Below are positions 25,522-34,543 of a stretch of DNA of 64,000 bases, piece after piece. Each line of letters begins with the position of its first letter. Positions within the stretch are counted from its first letter, which is position 1. This DNA is from Ferirhizobium litorale (lineage in GTDB: Bacteria > Pseudomonadota > Alphaproteobacteria > Rhizobiales > Rhizobiaceae). The stretch spans positions 1-64,000 of the forward strand of contig JALDYZ010000011.1 in assembly GCA_030028905.1 (NCBI GenBank), read 5' to 3'. Under the pieces are notes generated by a model that was not told where the DNA came from, did no database searches, and saw only the letters and a program-made list of their open reading frames with translations. The translations under genes and the position numbers were made by a program.

Positions 25522-26327
25522 TGCGCTACAGCCGCGGCTTGAGAAGTTACGATTGCACCGGCCTTGATGATCTGGATGGTCGGGGTGCCGGTATCGCCGC
25601 TCAGCAGGTAGTCGGCGGCACCCGTATCGGCCTCCTGCGCATCGGCGACCGAGCGCAGAGCAAGTGACAGGCGCTGCGCCATCTGCTGGGCAACGGTGAT
25701 GACCTTCGTCTGGTCGGGTGTGAGTTCGAGCGTCGCGGTGGTCCCGACGACGGTCTTCGATCCATCGTCCTTTTCCTCGATCTGCTGGTCGATGGCCAGA
25801 ACCCGGACATTGCTGAGGATCGTCTCGGTCAGAAGTGCATCTTCTTCACCCTTGCGGACCATGATGACGTCCACGCGGTCATTGGGAAGGATGAATCCGC
25901 CGGCCCCGGTCGCCACCGAGATCTCGGTCGCCACCGCGCGTTTTCCCGCGGGCAGCAAGGATGACAGGATCCGGCTTGAACTGTCGGCAATCTTTTCGGC
26001 GCGAATGGGCTCGCCCTCGAACAGCGGCAGGCGAACCACTACACCCTTGAGTTCAGTCAAGGCATCGGGTCGGTTGGCGGTGGTGATCAGCCCCTCGACG
26101 AGGCCACCCTCGGGCCAGGCCGACCAGCGGAGCGACTGGTCTCCCAATCTCGACCCCACCGGCAGGTTAGCCGCCGCGACGAGCACATCGACGGTTTTCT
26201 CTTTCTTGAGGACTGCCTCGGCCTGTTGCACGACATTGCGGCCGCCGGCCAGGCGCATCGCCAGGAAGCCTGCGGTACCGGCCGCAACCACGGCAACTGC
26301 CAGAATGATGATTCGTGCGGGTTTCAT
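25518..26327 (-). CDS. cpaB: CpaB/RcpC, pilus assembly protein with SAF domain
   Basis: 269 aa. One N-terminal membrane helix (IIILAVAVVAAGTAGFLAM) is followed by a SAF-type domain (LVAAANLPVGSRLGDQSLRW) and the RcpC/CpaB domain with GAGGFILPNDRVDVIMV. It is periplasmic and anchored in the inner membrane, probably acting between secretin and platform. It is the first gene of the run cpaB-cpaC-cpaD-cpaE-cpaF-tadB-tadC. Confidence 0.9.
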   Translation of the reverse strand: MKPARIIILAVAVVAAGTAGFLAMRLAGGRNVVQQAEAVLKKEKTVDVLVAAANLPVGSRLGDQSLRWSAWPEGGLVEGLITTANRPDALTELKGVVVRLPLFEGEPIRAEKIADSSSRILSSLLPAGKRAVATEISVATGAGGFILPNDRVDVIMVRKGEEDALLTETILSNVRVLAIDQQIEEKDDGSKTVVGTTATLELTPDQTKVITVAQQMAQRLSLALRSVADAQEADTGAADYLLSGDTGTPTIQIIKAGAIVTSQAAAVAQ

Positions 26328-26388
26328 GATCGTTCTCTCAGGGACTCACATTCGGTCTCCTGCAGAATGATCAGCAATTGGTATAATT

Positions 26389-26396
26389 ATGGTTAA
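26389..26396 (-). promoter_or_regulatory. CtrA half-site in front of cpaB
   Basis: On the minus strand TTAACCAT lies about 62 bp before the cpaB start. This octamer is the known CtrA half-motif of alphaproteobacteria. A second GGTTAA occurs on the plus strand at about 26416. The gap of 143 bp between cpaA and cpaB suggests cpaB has its own promoter here. Confidence 0.4.
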
Positions 26397-26470
26397 CGAG
26401 ATGCTTGCAAGTTTGGTTAATAAAACCTGCCATTAACTTGCATGGCAAAAATACGTCATGAAAAACGACG

Positions 26471-26983
26471 CTATTGTAGACGCTGGAGAGCAGAAATGAC
26501 CAGGGGCGATGAAGGAAACGCAAGAAACCCGCCGATTGCAATGGCAATGCCATAGGGGATCTTCTTGGCCCAGAGCAGCGAACCAGGCAGGGTCAGGCCA
26601 GCCGCCATCAGCGTGTTGGAGCGTGCCCGCAGCATCAGGATGGCGATAGTTACCACACCACCGAGATAAGCCACATATACAAGAAACAGGAAAAGGGACT
26701 GGTTGAAACCGAACCAGACGGCCGCAGCGGTCAGCAGCTTCGCATCGCCGCCACCCATGATGTTGGTGGCAAAGAGCGCGAAACAGACTGAGAAGACGAG
26801 CAGTCCGGCAGCTAGGTGCATTCCGAATTCCGCCCACCCGAGGCCGGCGAATGGCGCGACCACGAGAAATCCGGCGAGCAAGAGGGCCGGGATACGGTTG
26901 GGGATCGTCATGGTGAAGAGATCGGTGAACGCAGCCAATGCCAGGCAGATCGGAAACACCACGAATATGACAGCTTCGATCAT
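26471..26983 (-). CDS. cpaA: CpaA, A24 prepilin peptidase for Flp pilins
   Basis: 170 aa, polytopic with about six membrane helices. The catalytic Asp residues are in AFTDLFTMTIPN (residues about 17-28) and MGGGDAKLL (about 76-84), the hallmark of type IV prepilin peptidases. It lacks the methylase part of the classic PilD family, as usual for CpaA. It cleaves the Flp pilin and the TadE-like pseudopilins behind their Gly. AGGAG precedes the start. It lies 169 bp behind the pilin gene, beyond a terminator. Confidence 0.92.
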   Translation of the reverse strand: MIEAVIFVVFPICLALAAFTDLFTMTIPNRIPALLLAGFLVVAPFAGLGWAEFGMHLAAGLLVFSVCFALFATNIMGGGDAKLLTAAAVWFGFNQSLFLFLVYVAYLGGVVTIAILMLRARSNTLMAAGLTLPGSLLWAKKIPYGIAIAIGGFLAFPSSPLVISALQRLQ

Positions 26984-27095
26984 GCTTGGGATCTCCTTGA
27001 GGTTGGGTGTCTAGAGACTACTTCGCAACGGCTTAAGGAATAGGAAAGTGTAAGCGATATTGCCTTTGCGCCACGAAGAGCTTCTGAAAGAATTG

Positions 27096-27123
27096 AAAAA
27101 GCCGCCCCCTTCGGAAGCGGCTT
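27096..27123 (-). terminator. Terminator between the Flp pilin gene and cpaA
   Basis: On the minus strand AAGCCGC pairs with GCGGCTT (7 bp) and is followed by a run of T. It is 29 bp behind the pilin stop codon. Partial termination here would give more pilin than prepilin peptidase transcript. Confidence 0.75.
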
Positions 27124-27152
27124 CGCTGCGCAAATCCACTGTCAAAAGTGGA

Positions 27153-27332
27153 TCAACCGGGCTGGTTTTCATCCAGTTCGGTCGAAATGTTCGTAAACGT
27201 GGTATCCAGGCTGCTACCGAGCAGCGATGCACCGCTGATCAGGGCGACAGAAATGAGGGCGGCGATCAGGCCGTATTCGATGGCGGTGGCGCCGGACTCA
27301 TCCTTGAGAAGGCGTGCGAAAAGCTTGGTCAT
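27153..27332 (-). CDS. pilA: Flp/Fap-type major pilin (59 aa)
   Basis: A 59-aa prepilin. MTKLFARLLKDESG is the basic leader, cut by CpaA after Gly14. The mature N-terminus, ATAIEYGLIAALISVALI, has the conserved Glu5 and Tyr6 of Flp pilins and forms the hydrophobic helix that packs the filament. The tail is short and acidic, ending TELDENQPG. AGGAG sits seven bases upstream of the ATG at 27332. It is transcribed toward cpaA and ends before the terminator at 27096-27123. The symbol follows rhizobial usage (flp elsewhere). Confidence 0.93.
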   Translation of the reverse strand: MTKLFARLLKDESGATAIEYGLIAALISVALISGASLLGSSLDTTFTNISTELDENQPG

Positions 27333-27439
27333 GGTAATCTCCTACTCCACTTTGTTGTCAGCACTTCCGCCAACTGTTGCCGTTGATCGGATGACTGCAA
27401 CCTACGCGGAGCCGATTGCCATAGGCTTAAAGAACAGCG

Positions 27440-27454
27440 TTACCGGAGAATTAA
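27440..27454. promoter_or_regulatory. CtrA-like site in the pilin/divergent-gene intergenic region
   Basis: TTAC, seven bases, TTAA: one mismatch to TTAA-N7-TTAA, about 110 bp before the pilin start. The whole 27333-27696 gap (364 bp) has no gene and separates the pilin from the divergent pilus genes, so it should hold both promoters. Another half-site-like TTAACCG lies near 27621. Binding is inferred from motif and context only. Confidence 0.35.
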
Positions 27455-27696
27455 TTTCCCGGAACCCGAATGATGGTAAATACGGCAATAATAGATTTTT
27501 CCAAGTATTAAATAACATCGGGTGCGCCGTAATATTACATTTTGCGCTATACTGGTTCGAATTGCATGATTTCGGGGCAACCTACCGTCATTCGATGACA
27601 CTAACGCCACATCTTCGCGCTTAACCGTTCATTCACCATTCTTGCGCATATTTCTTTGCACCATCGATCGAAGGCAGCTCAAAAAGGGCATTCAGC

Positions 27697-28110
27697 ATGT
27701 CGTCACGCAGCGGTTTGTCATACCTTACCCAAGCAAGCGCAATAGCGCTCGCCCTCGTGGCCGGCGTGGCCCATGCCGACAACGACATGATGCGGGTCTA
27801 CATGGATCACGCCCGCATATTGAAGCTCGACCGACCGGTCTCCAAGGTGATCATCGGCAATCCCAAGGTCGCGGACGCCACTGTCGCGGATGCCAAGACC
27901 ATCGTGCTGACCGGGCGCAGCTTCGGAACCACCAACCTTGTGTTGCTCGATGGTGACGGCAACGCAATTGTCGATGAACGTATCCTCGTGTCGATCGACG
28001 AGGAAAATACGGTTCGGGTCTACCGCCAGACCGCCCGCACGGTGCTTTCCTGCACACCGAACTGCGAAAAGCATACGACACCCGGCGAGACACCAACAGA
28101 AACACCTTGA
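27697..28110 (+). CDS. Stand-alone secretin N-domain protein of the pilus locus
   Basis: 137 aa. A signal peptide ends near AHA-DND. The mature part is a single pilus-assembly N-terminal domain (T2SS/T3SS pil_N type): RVYMDHARILKLDRPVSKVI, IGNPKVADATVADA and IVLTGRSFGTTNLVLLD. It corresponds to residues about 40-130 of CpaC but lacks the secretin barrel, and ends with CTPNCEKHTTPGETPTETP carrying two Cys. It is divergent from the pilin and upstream of the two pseudopilin genes, so it is probably a periplasmic accessory of the same machine. Confidence 0.8.
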   Translation: MSSRSGLSYLTQASAIALALVAGVAHADNDMMRVYMDHARILKLDRPVSKVIIGNPKVADATVADAKTIVLTGRSFGTTNLVLLDGDGNAIVDERILVSIDEENTVRVYRQTARTVLSCTPNCEKHTTPGETPTETP

Positions 28111-28228
28111 CCTGTAGGGCGAACGACCGCGGCACAACTATACTTGGCGTTTGCTTGGGTTCGATTTATTCCAGAAACGGAAAATAAACGAACCAACACT
28201 ATTGTTGCGGCTTGAACCAAAGCCGTGG

Positions 28229-28849
28229 ATGAAAGTGATGCGCCAAGACCTTGCTGAAAAAAGCGCCGGGCAGCCTGGTGCCGCTGCCGAGACAGGCGCG
28301 TTGCGGCGATTTTATCAATCGCGCGACGGAACCGCGATGATCGAGTTCTCGTTGCTCGCGATTCCCTATTGCATGATCCTTTTCGCTATCCTCGAAACCT
28401 GCATCGCATTTTTCGGCGATCAACTGGTTTCCCACGCTGTCGACAGCATGGCACGCAAGATGCGGACAGGAGAGATCACGACAACGATTACGAAACGGGA
28501 CTTCCGGCAGCAGTTCTGCGACGAGATCTCTATCCTCATCGCCTGCTCCACCACCGAGGTCGATGCTCCGGACAAGTTGTTCGTCGACGTCAGGAGTTTC
28601 CCGAGCTTTGCCGATGTTCCGAAGACCATTCCCCGCATTTCGACCGATCGCTATGCCGACATCAAGACATCGGAGTTCAAGTTTGCCCCTGGCGGGCCCA
28701 ACACGATCAACATGATACGGGCCTACTACCGCTGGCATATCATCACCGATCTGGTGCGCCCGTACATCAGCACGATCCGCCCTGCGGACGGATCAATGTC
28801 CACGTTCCTGATCGTCCAGACGGCGGCTTTCCAGAACGAGAATTACTGA
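28229..28849 (+). CDS. tadE: TadE-like pseudopilin
   Basis: About 206 aa. After a basic N-terminus, FYQSRDGTAMIEFSLLAIPY marks the TadE signature: a Gly followed by a mature end with Glu at position 5 and a hydrophobic helix. The periplasmic part has two Cys (CDEISILIAC). CpaA should process it after the Gly. The start could be 28229 or 28238; neither has a strong ribosome site. The stop overlaps the start of the next gene (TGATG), so both are co-translated. Confidence 0.8.
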   Translation: MKVMRQDLAEKSAGQPGAAAETGALRRFYQSRDGTAMIEFSLLAIPYCMILFAILETCIAFFGDQLVSHAVDSMARKMRTGEITTTITKRDFRQQFCDEISILIACSTTEVDAPDKLFVDVRSFPSFADVPKTIPRISTDRYADIKTSEFKFAPGGPNTINMIRAYYRWHIITDLVRPYISTIRPADGSMSTFLIVQTAAFQNENY

Positions 28850-29472
28850 TGGGGTTTCGGTTGGGGGTTGAGTTGCACAAGCGTCTGATCTGCACCTGCA
28901 AGTCCTTGCAGAACAAGGCACCGATCCGGTCATTCCTCGGACTGGCCCGAGATCGGCGCGGCGTCGGCGCTGTTGAGTTCGCCATTCTCGCCCCCATTCT
29001 CCTGATGGTCTATATTGGCGTGTTCGAGCTGACTGTGGGGTACAGCACCTACAAGCGCGTCACCCGCGCAGCCGGCACGATTGCGGACCTGCTGACCCGC
29101 AAGGCGTCTACTTCCAAACTCGAACTGCAGCAAATGCCTGAGGTTGCAAGCAGCCTTCTTGCCCCCTACAGCCTCGAAGGGCTCAAGATCCAGATCACCG
29201 GCATCAAGATCGACAACAATCTTGCCCCGAAAGTGGCATGGTCCTGGGCAGAGGATGGAACCAAGCCCTTTGTCGTCAATTCTACCGCGACGGTTCCGAC
29301 TGCGTACTTGAAACCCGATTCCTTCCTGGTTCGCGCCAAGGTGTCCATTCCGCACGAGTTGCTGATGTTCATGCCCACGATCCTCATGGAGGAGCGGGAT
29401 ATCACCATCTCCCAGCAATCCATCTTCCCCCTGCGCAACGGTGCCGCTACCCTGCCCTGCAGCGGCTGTTGA
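28849..29472 (+). CDS. TadE/TadF-like pseudopilin
   Basis: 207 aa. It has ARDRRGVGAVEFAILAPILL, again with Gly, then a mature N-terminus with Glu5 and a membrane helix. The periplasmic domain of about 150 residues ends in LPCSGC. The start overlaps the stop of the upstream TadE gene by one base. Such pairs of minor pseudopilins prime or tip the Flp filament. A TadG-type von Willebrand protein, often the next gene, is absent here. Confidence 0.78.
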   Translation: MGFRLGVELHKRLICTCKSLQNKAPIRSFLGLARDRRGVGAVEFAILAPILLMVYIGVFELTVGYSTYKRVTRAAGTIADLLTRKASTSKLELQQMPEVASSLLAPYSLEGLKIQITGIKIDNNLAPKVAWSWAEDGTKPFVVNSTATVPTAYLKPDSFLVRAKVSIPHELLMFMPTILMEERDITISQQSIFPLRNGAATLPCSGC

Positions 29473-29629
29473 CTGCGGTAATAGCCCCAGCACGAGCGCC
29501 ACCAGCGCAGTCGCGGCCGTTCAACAGAAAATTGCCAAGATCGAAGCGCGGCTATATGCATAGCGATCCACGCACGGTCGTGCCATTGCGGCGAGACCGT
29601 GCTTCGATCATCGATGTACAGGGTATTGC

Positions 29630-30850
29630 ATGGCACGCGCCTTTCTCTTCATTCTGGATTCCTTCGGTGTCGGCGGCGCGCCGGATGCCGAGGGCTATGG
29701 CGACACCGGCGCCAACACGCTTGGGCACATCGCCGAATTCTGCGCGGCCGGTGCCGCCGACCGCAAGGGCCTGCGCAATGGACCCCTGAAGCTGCCAAAC
29801 ATGTCGGCGCTCGGCCTGATGCACATTGCCCGGCTCGCCAGCGGCGAATTCCCATCCGGCATGGCGATTCCCGAACGAGTTTTCGGCCTGCACGGTGCGG
29901 CCAGCGAAGTTTCGCGCGGGAAGGATACACCTTCCGGTCACTGGGAGATCGCCGGAACCCCGGTGATGTTCGACTGGGGCTATTTTCCAGTCGAAGGCGA
30001 TGCCTTTCCGCCCGAACTTGTGCAGGCGATCTGCGAGGCCGCCAGGCTGCCCGGCATCCTCGGCAACTGTCATTCCTCGGGCACGGAGATCATCGCCCGC
30101 TTCGGCGAGGAACACATCCGCACCGGCAAGCCGATATGCTACACCTCGTCGGATTCCGTCTTTCAGATCGCCGCGCACGAAAAGTACTTCGGGATCGACC
30201 GTCTGCTGGAACTTTGCCAGATCGTGCGCGGGCTCCTCGACCCCTACAATATCGGACGCGTCATCGCCCGGCCGTTCGTCGGTGAAACGCCGTCGACCTT
30301 CGAGCGCACCGGCAATCGCCGCGACTACTCCGTGCTGCCGCCCGAACCGACGCTGCTCGACCGTCTCGTCGATGCCAATCGCAACGTCCATGCCGTCGGC
30401 AAGATCGGTGACATTTTCGCCCACCAGGGTGTCTCGCGCGTCATCAAGGCAAACGGCAACATGGCCCTGATGGACGCCACCCTCCATGCCATGGAAGAGG
30501 CAAAGGACGGCGATTTGGTATTCACCAACTTCGTCGATTTCGACATGGTCTACGGCCATCGCCGCGATGTGCCGGGTTACGCCGCGGCGCTGGAGGATTT
30601 CGACCTGCGCCTGCCGGAGGTCCATCGCAAGCTGCAGCCCGGTGATATGGTGGTGCTGACCGCCGATCACGGCTGCGACCCGACCTGGCGCGGCACAGAC
30701 CATACGCGCGAGCGTGTCCCAGTCATGGCTTTCGGACCCGGCATCCGGTCGCGCTCGATCGGGGTCCGCAACACGTTTGCCGATATCGGCGAGACCGTCG
30801 CCCGACACCTCGGCCTCGATGCCGGTCCGCACGGAAGGAGTTTTCTTTGA
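29630..30850 (+). CDS. deoB: Phosphopentomutase
   Basis: 406 aa, full length for the family. It belongs to the alkaline-phosphatase-like metalloenzymes: [16 protein letters not shown] at the N-terminus gives the first metal Asp, and the late motifs TADHGCDP and [10 protein letters not shown] give further Asp and His metal ligands. It interconverts (deoxy)ribose 1-phosphate and 5-phosphate, feeding DeoC downstream. The gene overlaps add by 4 bp, so the two form an operon together with upp. Confidence 0.93.
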   Translation: MARAFLFILDSFGVGGAPDAEGYGDTGANTLGHIAEFCAAGAADRKGLRNGPLKLPNMSALGLMHIARLASGEFPSGMAIPERVFGLHGAASEVSRGKDTPSGHWEIAGTPVMFDWGYFPVEGDAFPPELVQAICEAARLPGILGNCHSSGTEIIARFGEEHIRTGKPICYTSSDSVFQIAAHEKYFGIDRLLELCQIVRGLLDPYNIGRVIARPFVGETPSTFERTGNRRDYSVLPPEPTLLDRLVDANRNVHAVGKIGDIFAHQGVSRVIKANGNMALMDATLHAMEEAKDGDLVFTNFVDFDMVYGHRRDVPGYAAALEDFDLRLPEVHRKLQPGDMVVLTADHGCDPTWRGTDHTRERVPVMAFGPGIRSRSIGVRNTFADIGETVARHLGLDAGPHGRSFL

Positions 30851-31815
30851 CATCGCATTTGAAGAAGGCGGAACTGCATTGCCATCTCGAAGGTGCAGCA
30901 TCGCCGGCCCTGGTACTGCGCCAGGCGGAAAAGTACGGCATCGATACCAGCGCATTCCTTCGTGACGGTGCCTACGTCTGGAGCGACTTTTCCGAGTTCA
31001 TTCGCTGCTACGACGATGTCGCCGCCGTCTTCCGCACCGAGGAGGACTATGCGCTGCTCGCCGAGACCTACCTGTCGGAACTGGCCTCGATCGGGACAAT
31101 CTATAGCGAACTCACGGTATCGCCTGACCATGGAAAGCGCATCGGTCTCGGCCCGGATGCCTACATCGGCGGCGTTGCGTCCGGAATGAGGGCAGCTCGG
31201 GAGAAGACGGGAATCGAAAGCCGGATGATCGTGACCGGCGAACGGCATTTTGGGCCGGAGAGCGTCATCGCCGCTGCCGAGTACGCGGCGCGCAGCGGCA
31301 ATCCGTTGATCACCGGCTTCAACCTGGCCGGTGAAGAGCGCATGGGGCGTGTCGCCGACTATGCGCGGGCCTTCGATATCGCCCGCGAAGCCGGTCTCGG
31401 GCTCACAATCCACGCTGGCGAGGTCTGCGGCGCCTTCAGCGTCAGCGACGCGCTCGACATCGTCAAGCCGTCCCGCATCGGCCATGGGGTCCGCGCCATC
31501 GAGGATACGGATCTGGTGCGCAGGCTGGCCGACCTCGGCACAGTGCTCGAGGTTTGCCCCGGCTCCAATGTTGCACTCCAGGTCTTTCCGGATTTCCAGT
31601 CGCATCCGCTAAGAGCGCTCAAGGATGCGGGCGTGCGCGTGACGATCAATTCCGACGACCCGCCGTTCTTTGATACGTCGCTGGCGCGCGAGTACGAACT
31701 GGCGGCCGGTGTTATGGGATTCAGCGAAGACGAAATCAATGCGATGACGCGCACTGCGATCAAGGCAGCCTTCCTGGACGAAGAGACGCGTGCGTCTCTC
31801 CTCGCGGGTTTGTAG
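30847..31815 (+). CDS. add: Adenosine deaminase
   Basis: 322 aa of the metal-dependent hydrolase barrel. Metal and catalytic motifs are ELHCHLEGA (first His pair), IHAGEV (His and Glu), GHGVRA and NSDDPPFF (Asp). It converts adenosine and deoxyadenosine to (deoxy)inosine, the substrate of the purine nucleoside phosphorylase in the opposite operon. The start is a TTG at 30847 overlapping the deoB stop (TTGA) with AAGGAG about six bases upstream; no ATG is available before the catalytic His pair. Confidence 0.88.
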   Translation: MTSHLKKAELHCHLEGAASPALVLRQAEKYGIDTSAFLRDGAYVWSDFSEFIRCYDDVAAVFRTEEDYALLAETYLSELASIGTIYSELTVSPDHGKRIGLGPDAYIGGVASGMRAAREKTGIESRMIVTGERHFGPESVIAAAEYAARSGNPLITGFNLAGEERMGRVADYARAFDIAREAGLGLTIHAGEVCGAFSVSDALDIVKPSRIGHGVRAIEDTDLVRRLADLGTVLEVCPGSNVALQVFPDFQSHPLRALKDAGVRVTINSDDPPFFDTSLAREYELAAGVMGFSEDEINAMTRTAIKAAFLDEETRASLLAGL

Positions 31816-31923
31816 GGCGGCGCCGAGGCGAAGTATTGGCAAAACGTGTACCTGCTCTTGCGAGAGAGTGGCATTCCATGGAAGAAGCTCTAAATCTCAC
31901 TGCTTACTGGAAGGCTGACCATC

Positions 31924-32553
31924 ATGAACGGCGTCACAGTCATCGATCATCCGCTCGTGCAGCACAAGCTGTCCATCATGCGCAAGAAGGAAACCTCGAC
32001 CGCAGGGTTCCGCCGGTTGCTCCGCGAGATCTCGACGTTGCTTTGCTATGAAGTTACCCGCGATCTCGAATTGACCATGGAGACGATCGAGACGCCGCTC
32101 CAGGAAATGCAGGCACCCGTCCTCGAAGGTAAGAAACTGGTGTTCGCCTCCATCCTGCGCGCCGGAAATGGCCTGTTGGAAGGCATGCTGGATCTCGTTC
32201 CCTCTGCCCGCGTTTCGCATATCGGCGTCTACCGCGATCATGAGACGTTGCAGCCGGTCGAATACTATTTCAAGGCGCCGGAGGATATTTCCGAACGCCT
32301 CGTGATCGTCGTCGACCCAATGCTGGCGACAGGCAACTCCTCTATCGCTGCCGTCGACAAGCTCAAGGAGCGCGGTGCCCACAACATCCGCTTCCTCTGC
32401 CTCCTTGCCGCGCCGGAAGGGATCAAGAACTTTTGCGAAGCGCATCCCGACGTGCCGGTCTTCACCGCCTCGATCGACAGCCATCTCAATGAGAAAGGCT
32501 ATATCGTGCCGGGGCTCGGCGACGCCGGCGACCGCATGTACGGGACCAAGTAG
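31924..32553 (+). CDS. upp: Uracil phosphoribosyltransferase
   Basis: 209 aa, the usual length. The PRPP loop is [11 protein letters not shown] and the C-terminal uracil-binding part is [17 protein letters not shown]. It joins uracil, released by the pyrimidine phosphorylase, to PRPP to give UMP. It follows add by 108 bp and is closed by a strong terminator, so it is the last gene of the forward salvage operon. Confidence 0.95.
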   Translation: MNGVTVIDHPLVQHKLSIMRKKETSTAGFRRLLREISTLLCYEVTRDLELTMETIETPLQEMQAPVLEGKKLVFASILRAGNGLLEGMLDLVPSARVSHIGVYRDHETLQPVEYYFKAPEDISERLVIVVDPMLATGNSSIAAVDKLKERGAHNIRFLCLLAAPEGIKNFCEAHPDVPVFTASIDSHLNEKGYIVPGLGDAGDRMYGTK

Positions 32554-32576
32554 CAAACCTTAACCATCGTTACCGG

Positions 32577-32612
32577 AAATGGCCTGGAAAACCGGTTTTC
32601 CAGGCCATTTTT
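32577..32612 (+). terminator. Strong rho-independent terminator after upp
   Basis: A near-perfect stem, AAATGGCCTGGAAAACC with GGTTTTCCAGGCCATTT, followed by TTTT. It lies 23 bp behind the upp stop codon. Confidence 0.92.
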
Positions 32613-32692
32613 ATGTTCTGCCTTAGCAGAATGTCAGGATTCGGATGCAACGCTGCAGCATTCGTCCAACTGCCCGTGAAGGGGTGTGCCTT

Positions 32693-33214
32693 ATGCTTGC
32701 GCGCGTGCTGTTTTTTGTGGGCATCGTCGCCGTTCTGGCAGTGCAGTTGCCAACCATATTGCAGAAATACTCCGAAAGCGTCGCCGCCGAGCCAGAACCG
32801 GCCGCCGAAGTTACAGTCCCGGCTCCTGTCGTATACCGCGGAAACAATAAGGTCACCCTGCGTGCAGACAGGCAAGGCCACTACAATGGGATTTTCAAGA
32901 TCAACGGCAAGCCGATCGATGGGCTGATAGATACGGGCGCGACCTATGTCGCAATCAACGAAAGCACGGCAAAGCATCTAGGCTTTTCCGGGAACAGTCT
33001 TGATTTCCGCCATCCGATCAGCACCGCCAATGGCCAGATCAAGGCAGCCCACGTGGTGCTGAGCCGCATGGAGATCGGCGGAATCCGGGTCCATGACGTG
33101 GATGCGGTCGTGGTGCGCGACCGCTCTTTGTCCTCGACGCTGGTGGGAATGAGCTTCCTGAAGAAGCTCGATTCCTTCAGCGTAGTCGGCAGTAACCTGG
33201 AACTGGTGCAATAG
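32693..33214 (+). CDS. Retroviral-type aspartic protease (TIGR02281 family), membrane-anchored
   Basis: 173 aa. An N-terminal membrane helix (MLARVLFFVGIVAVLAVQL) anchors a periplasmic clan-AA aspartic protease domain with the catalytic motif LIDTGATYVAI and the late LVGMSFLKKL. The family (TIGR02281) occurs in many alphaproteobacteria and probably works as a dimer; its substrates are unknown. The start at 32693 has AAGGGG about eight bases upstream. It converges with deoA, 18 bp apart. Confidence 0.82.
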   Translation: MLARVLFFVGIVAVLAVQLPTILQKYSESVAAEPEPAAEVTVPAPVVYRGNNKVTLRADRQGHYNGIFKINGKPIDGLIDTGATYVAINESTAKHLGFSGNSLDFRHPISTANGQIKAAHVVLSRMEIGGIRVHDVDAVVVRDRSLSSTLVGMSFLKKLDSFSVVGSNLELVQ

Positions 33215-33232
33215 CCGGACGCCGAAAGGCGA

Positions 33233-34540
33233 TCAGATACGGTTGACGACGAGTGACCGAGGTTCGGGCGCTTCCTCCGCGATCCGGAAGTTTGCGGCGA
33301 TCGCTTTCGCCGCATGCTCGCCACTGTCGCGATCACCGGCATGTACCATGGCGATCATCTCACCAGCCGCTACCTTCGTGCCGATCGGCAATAGCCCGTC
33401 GAAGCCGACGCGGTGGTCGATCACATCGCCCGGACGGCGCCTGCCGCCACCCAGATCTATGACCGCCATGCCAATATCTCGGGCATTGCACTGGGCAAGC
33501 CATCCATCGCGCTCGGCGAGTACCGGGATCTCGACCGGCGCGTGCGGCAGATGACGCTCGGGCCGTTCGACCAAATCTCCCGGGCCGCCAAGCAATCGTA
33601 CCATGCGGCCGAAAGTCTCCGCCGCCCGGCCGCTTGCATGGGCCTCGCGGGCCCTCTCCTCGCCGGCGGAAGTGGTATCTGCCAGCCCCGATTGCACCAA
33701 CATCTCGGCTGCCAAGGCAAACACCAGCGTTTCCAGCCGCGATCCGGCTTTCTGGCCCCTAAGGAAATCCACCGCGTTGCGGACCTCAACCGCGTTGCCG
33801 GCCGCATCGGCGAGCGGCTCGTTCATGTCGGTGATGAGCGCCGATGTCCTGACCCCGGCGCCATTTGCGACGTCGACGAGCGACCGTGCCAGCGTTTCAG
33901 CTTCCTCTAGGCTGGTCATGAAGGCACCGCTGCCGATCTTCACGTCGAGGACCAACGTTTCGAGACCGGCCGCAAGTTTTTTGGACAGGATGGAGGCGGT
34001 GATCAGCGGCACCGAATCCACGGTCGCGGTGACATCGCGAATTGCGTAGAGCCGCCGATCCGCAGGGGCAAGATCCGAGGTCTGGCCGATGATCGCGCAT
34101 CCGATCTCCGCCACGGTCCGTCGAAACAACGCCTCATCCGGCATGATCGTGTATCCGGGAATCGATTCGAGCTTGTCGAGCGTGCCGCCGGTATGGCCTA
34201 GCCCCCTGCCGGAAATCATCGGCACGGCCAACCCGCATGCGGCCGCGATCGGCGCCAACATCAGCGAAACGTTGTCGCCGACGCCGCCGGTCGAATGCTT
34301 GTCGGCAATCGGGCGGTCAATCCCGGGCCAGGACAAGACATCGCCGGAATCGCGCATGGCCAGCGTCAACGCGATGGTTTCTGCTGGCGTCATACCCCTG
34401 AACCAGACCGCCATTGCGAAGGCCGCAATCTGCCCCTCGGAAATTTCTTCCCGTGTCATTGCATCGATGAATGCGGCAATGTCTTCCGCGCGAAGCGCCT
34501 CGCCGTCGCGTTTACGCCGAATGAGCTCCTGCGGAATCAT
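33233..34540 (-). CDS. deoA: Thymidine phosphorylase
   Basis: 435 aa. The family signature is present: DKHSTGGVGDNVSLMLAP near residue 80, followed by MISGRGLGHTGGTLDKLES. It splits thymidine and deoxyuridine into base and deoxyribose 1-phosphate. It is the last gene of the long reverse operon that starts with the nucleoside transporter, only 3 bp behind deoC. Confidence 0.94.
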   Translation of the reverse strand: MIPQELIRRKRDGEALRAEDIAAFIDAMTREEISEGQIAAFAMAVWFRGMTPAETIALTLAMRDSGDVLSWPGIDRPIADKHSTGGVGDNVSLMLAPIAAACGLAVPMISGRGLGHTGGTLDKLESIPGYTIMPDEALFRRTVAEIGCAIIGQTSDLAPADRRLYAIRDVTATVDSVPLITASILSKKLAAGLETLVLDVKIGSGAFMTSLEEAETLARSLVDVANGAGVRTSALITDMNEPLADAAGNAVEVRNAVDFLRGQKAGSRLETLVFALAAEMLVQSGLADTTSAGEERAREAHASGRAAETFGRMVRLLGGPGDLVERPERHLPHAPVEIPVLAERDGWLAQCNARDIGMAVIDLGGGRRRPGDVIDHRVGFDGLLPIGTKVAAGEMIAMVHAGDRDSGEHAAKAIAANFRIAEEAPEPRSLVVNRI

Positions 34541-34543
34541 GTC

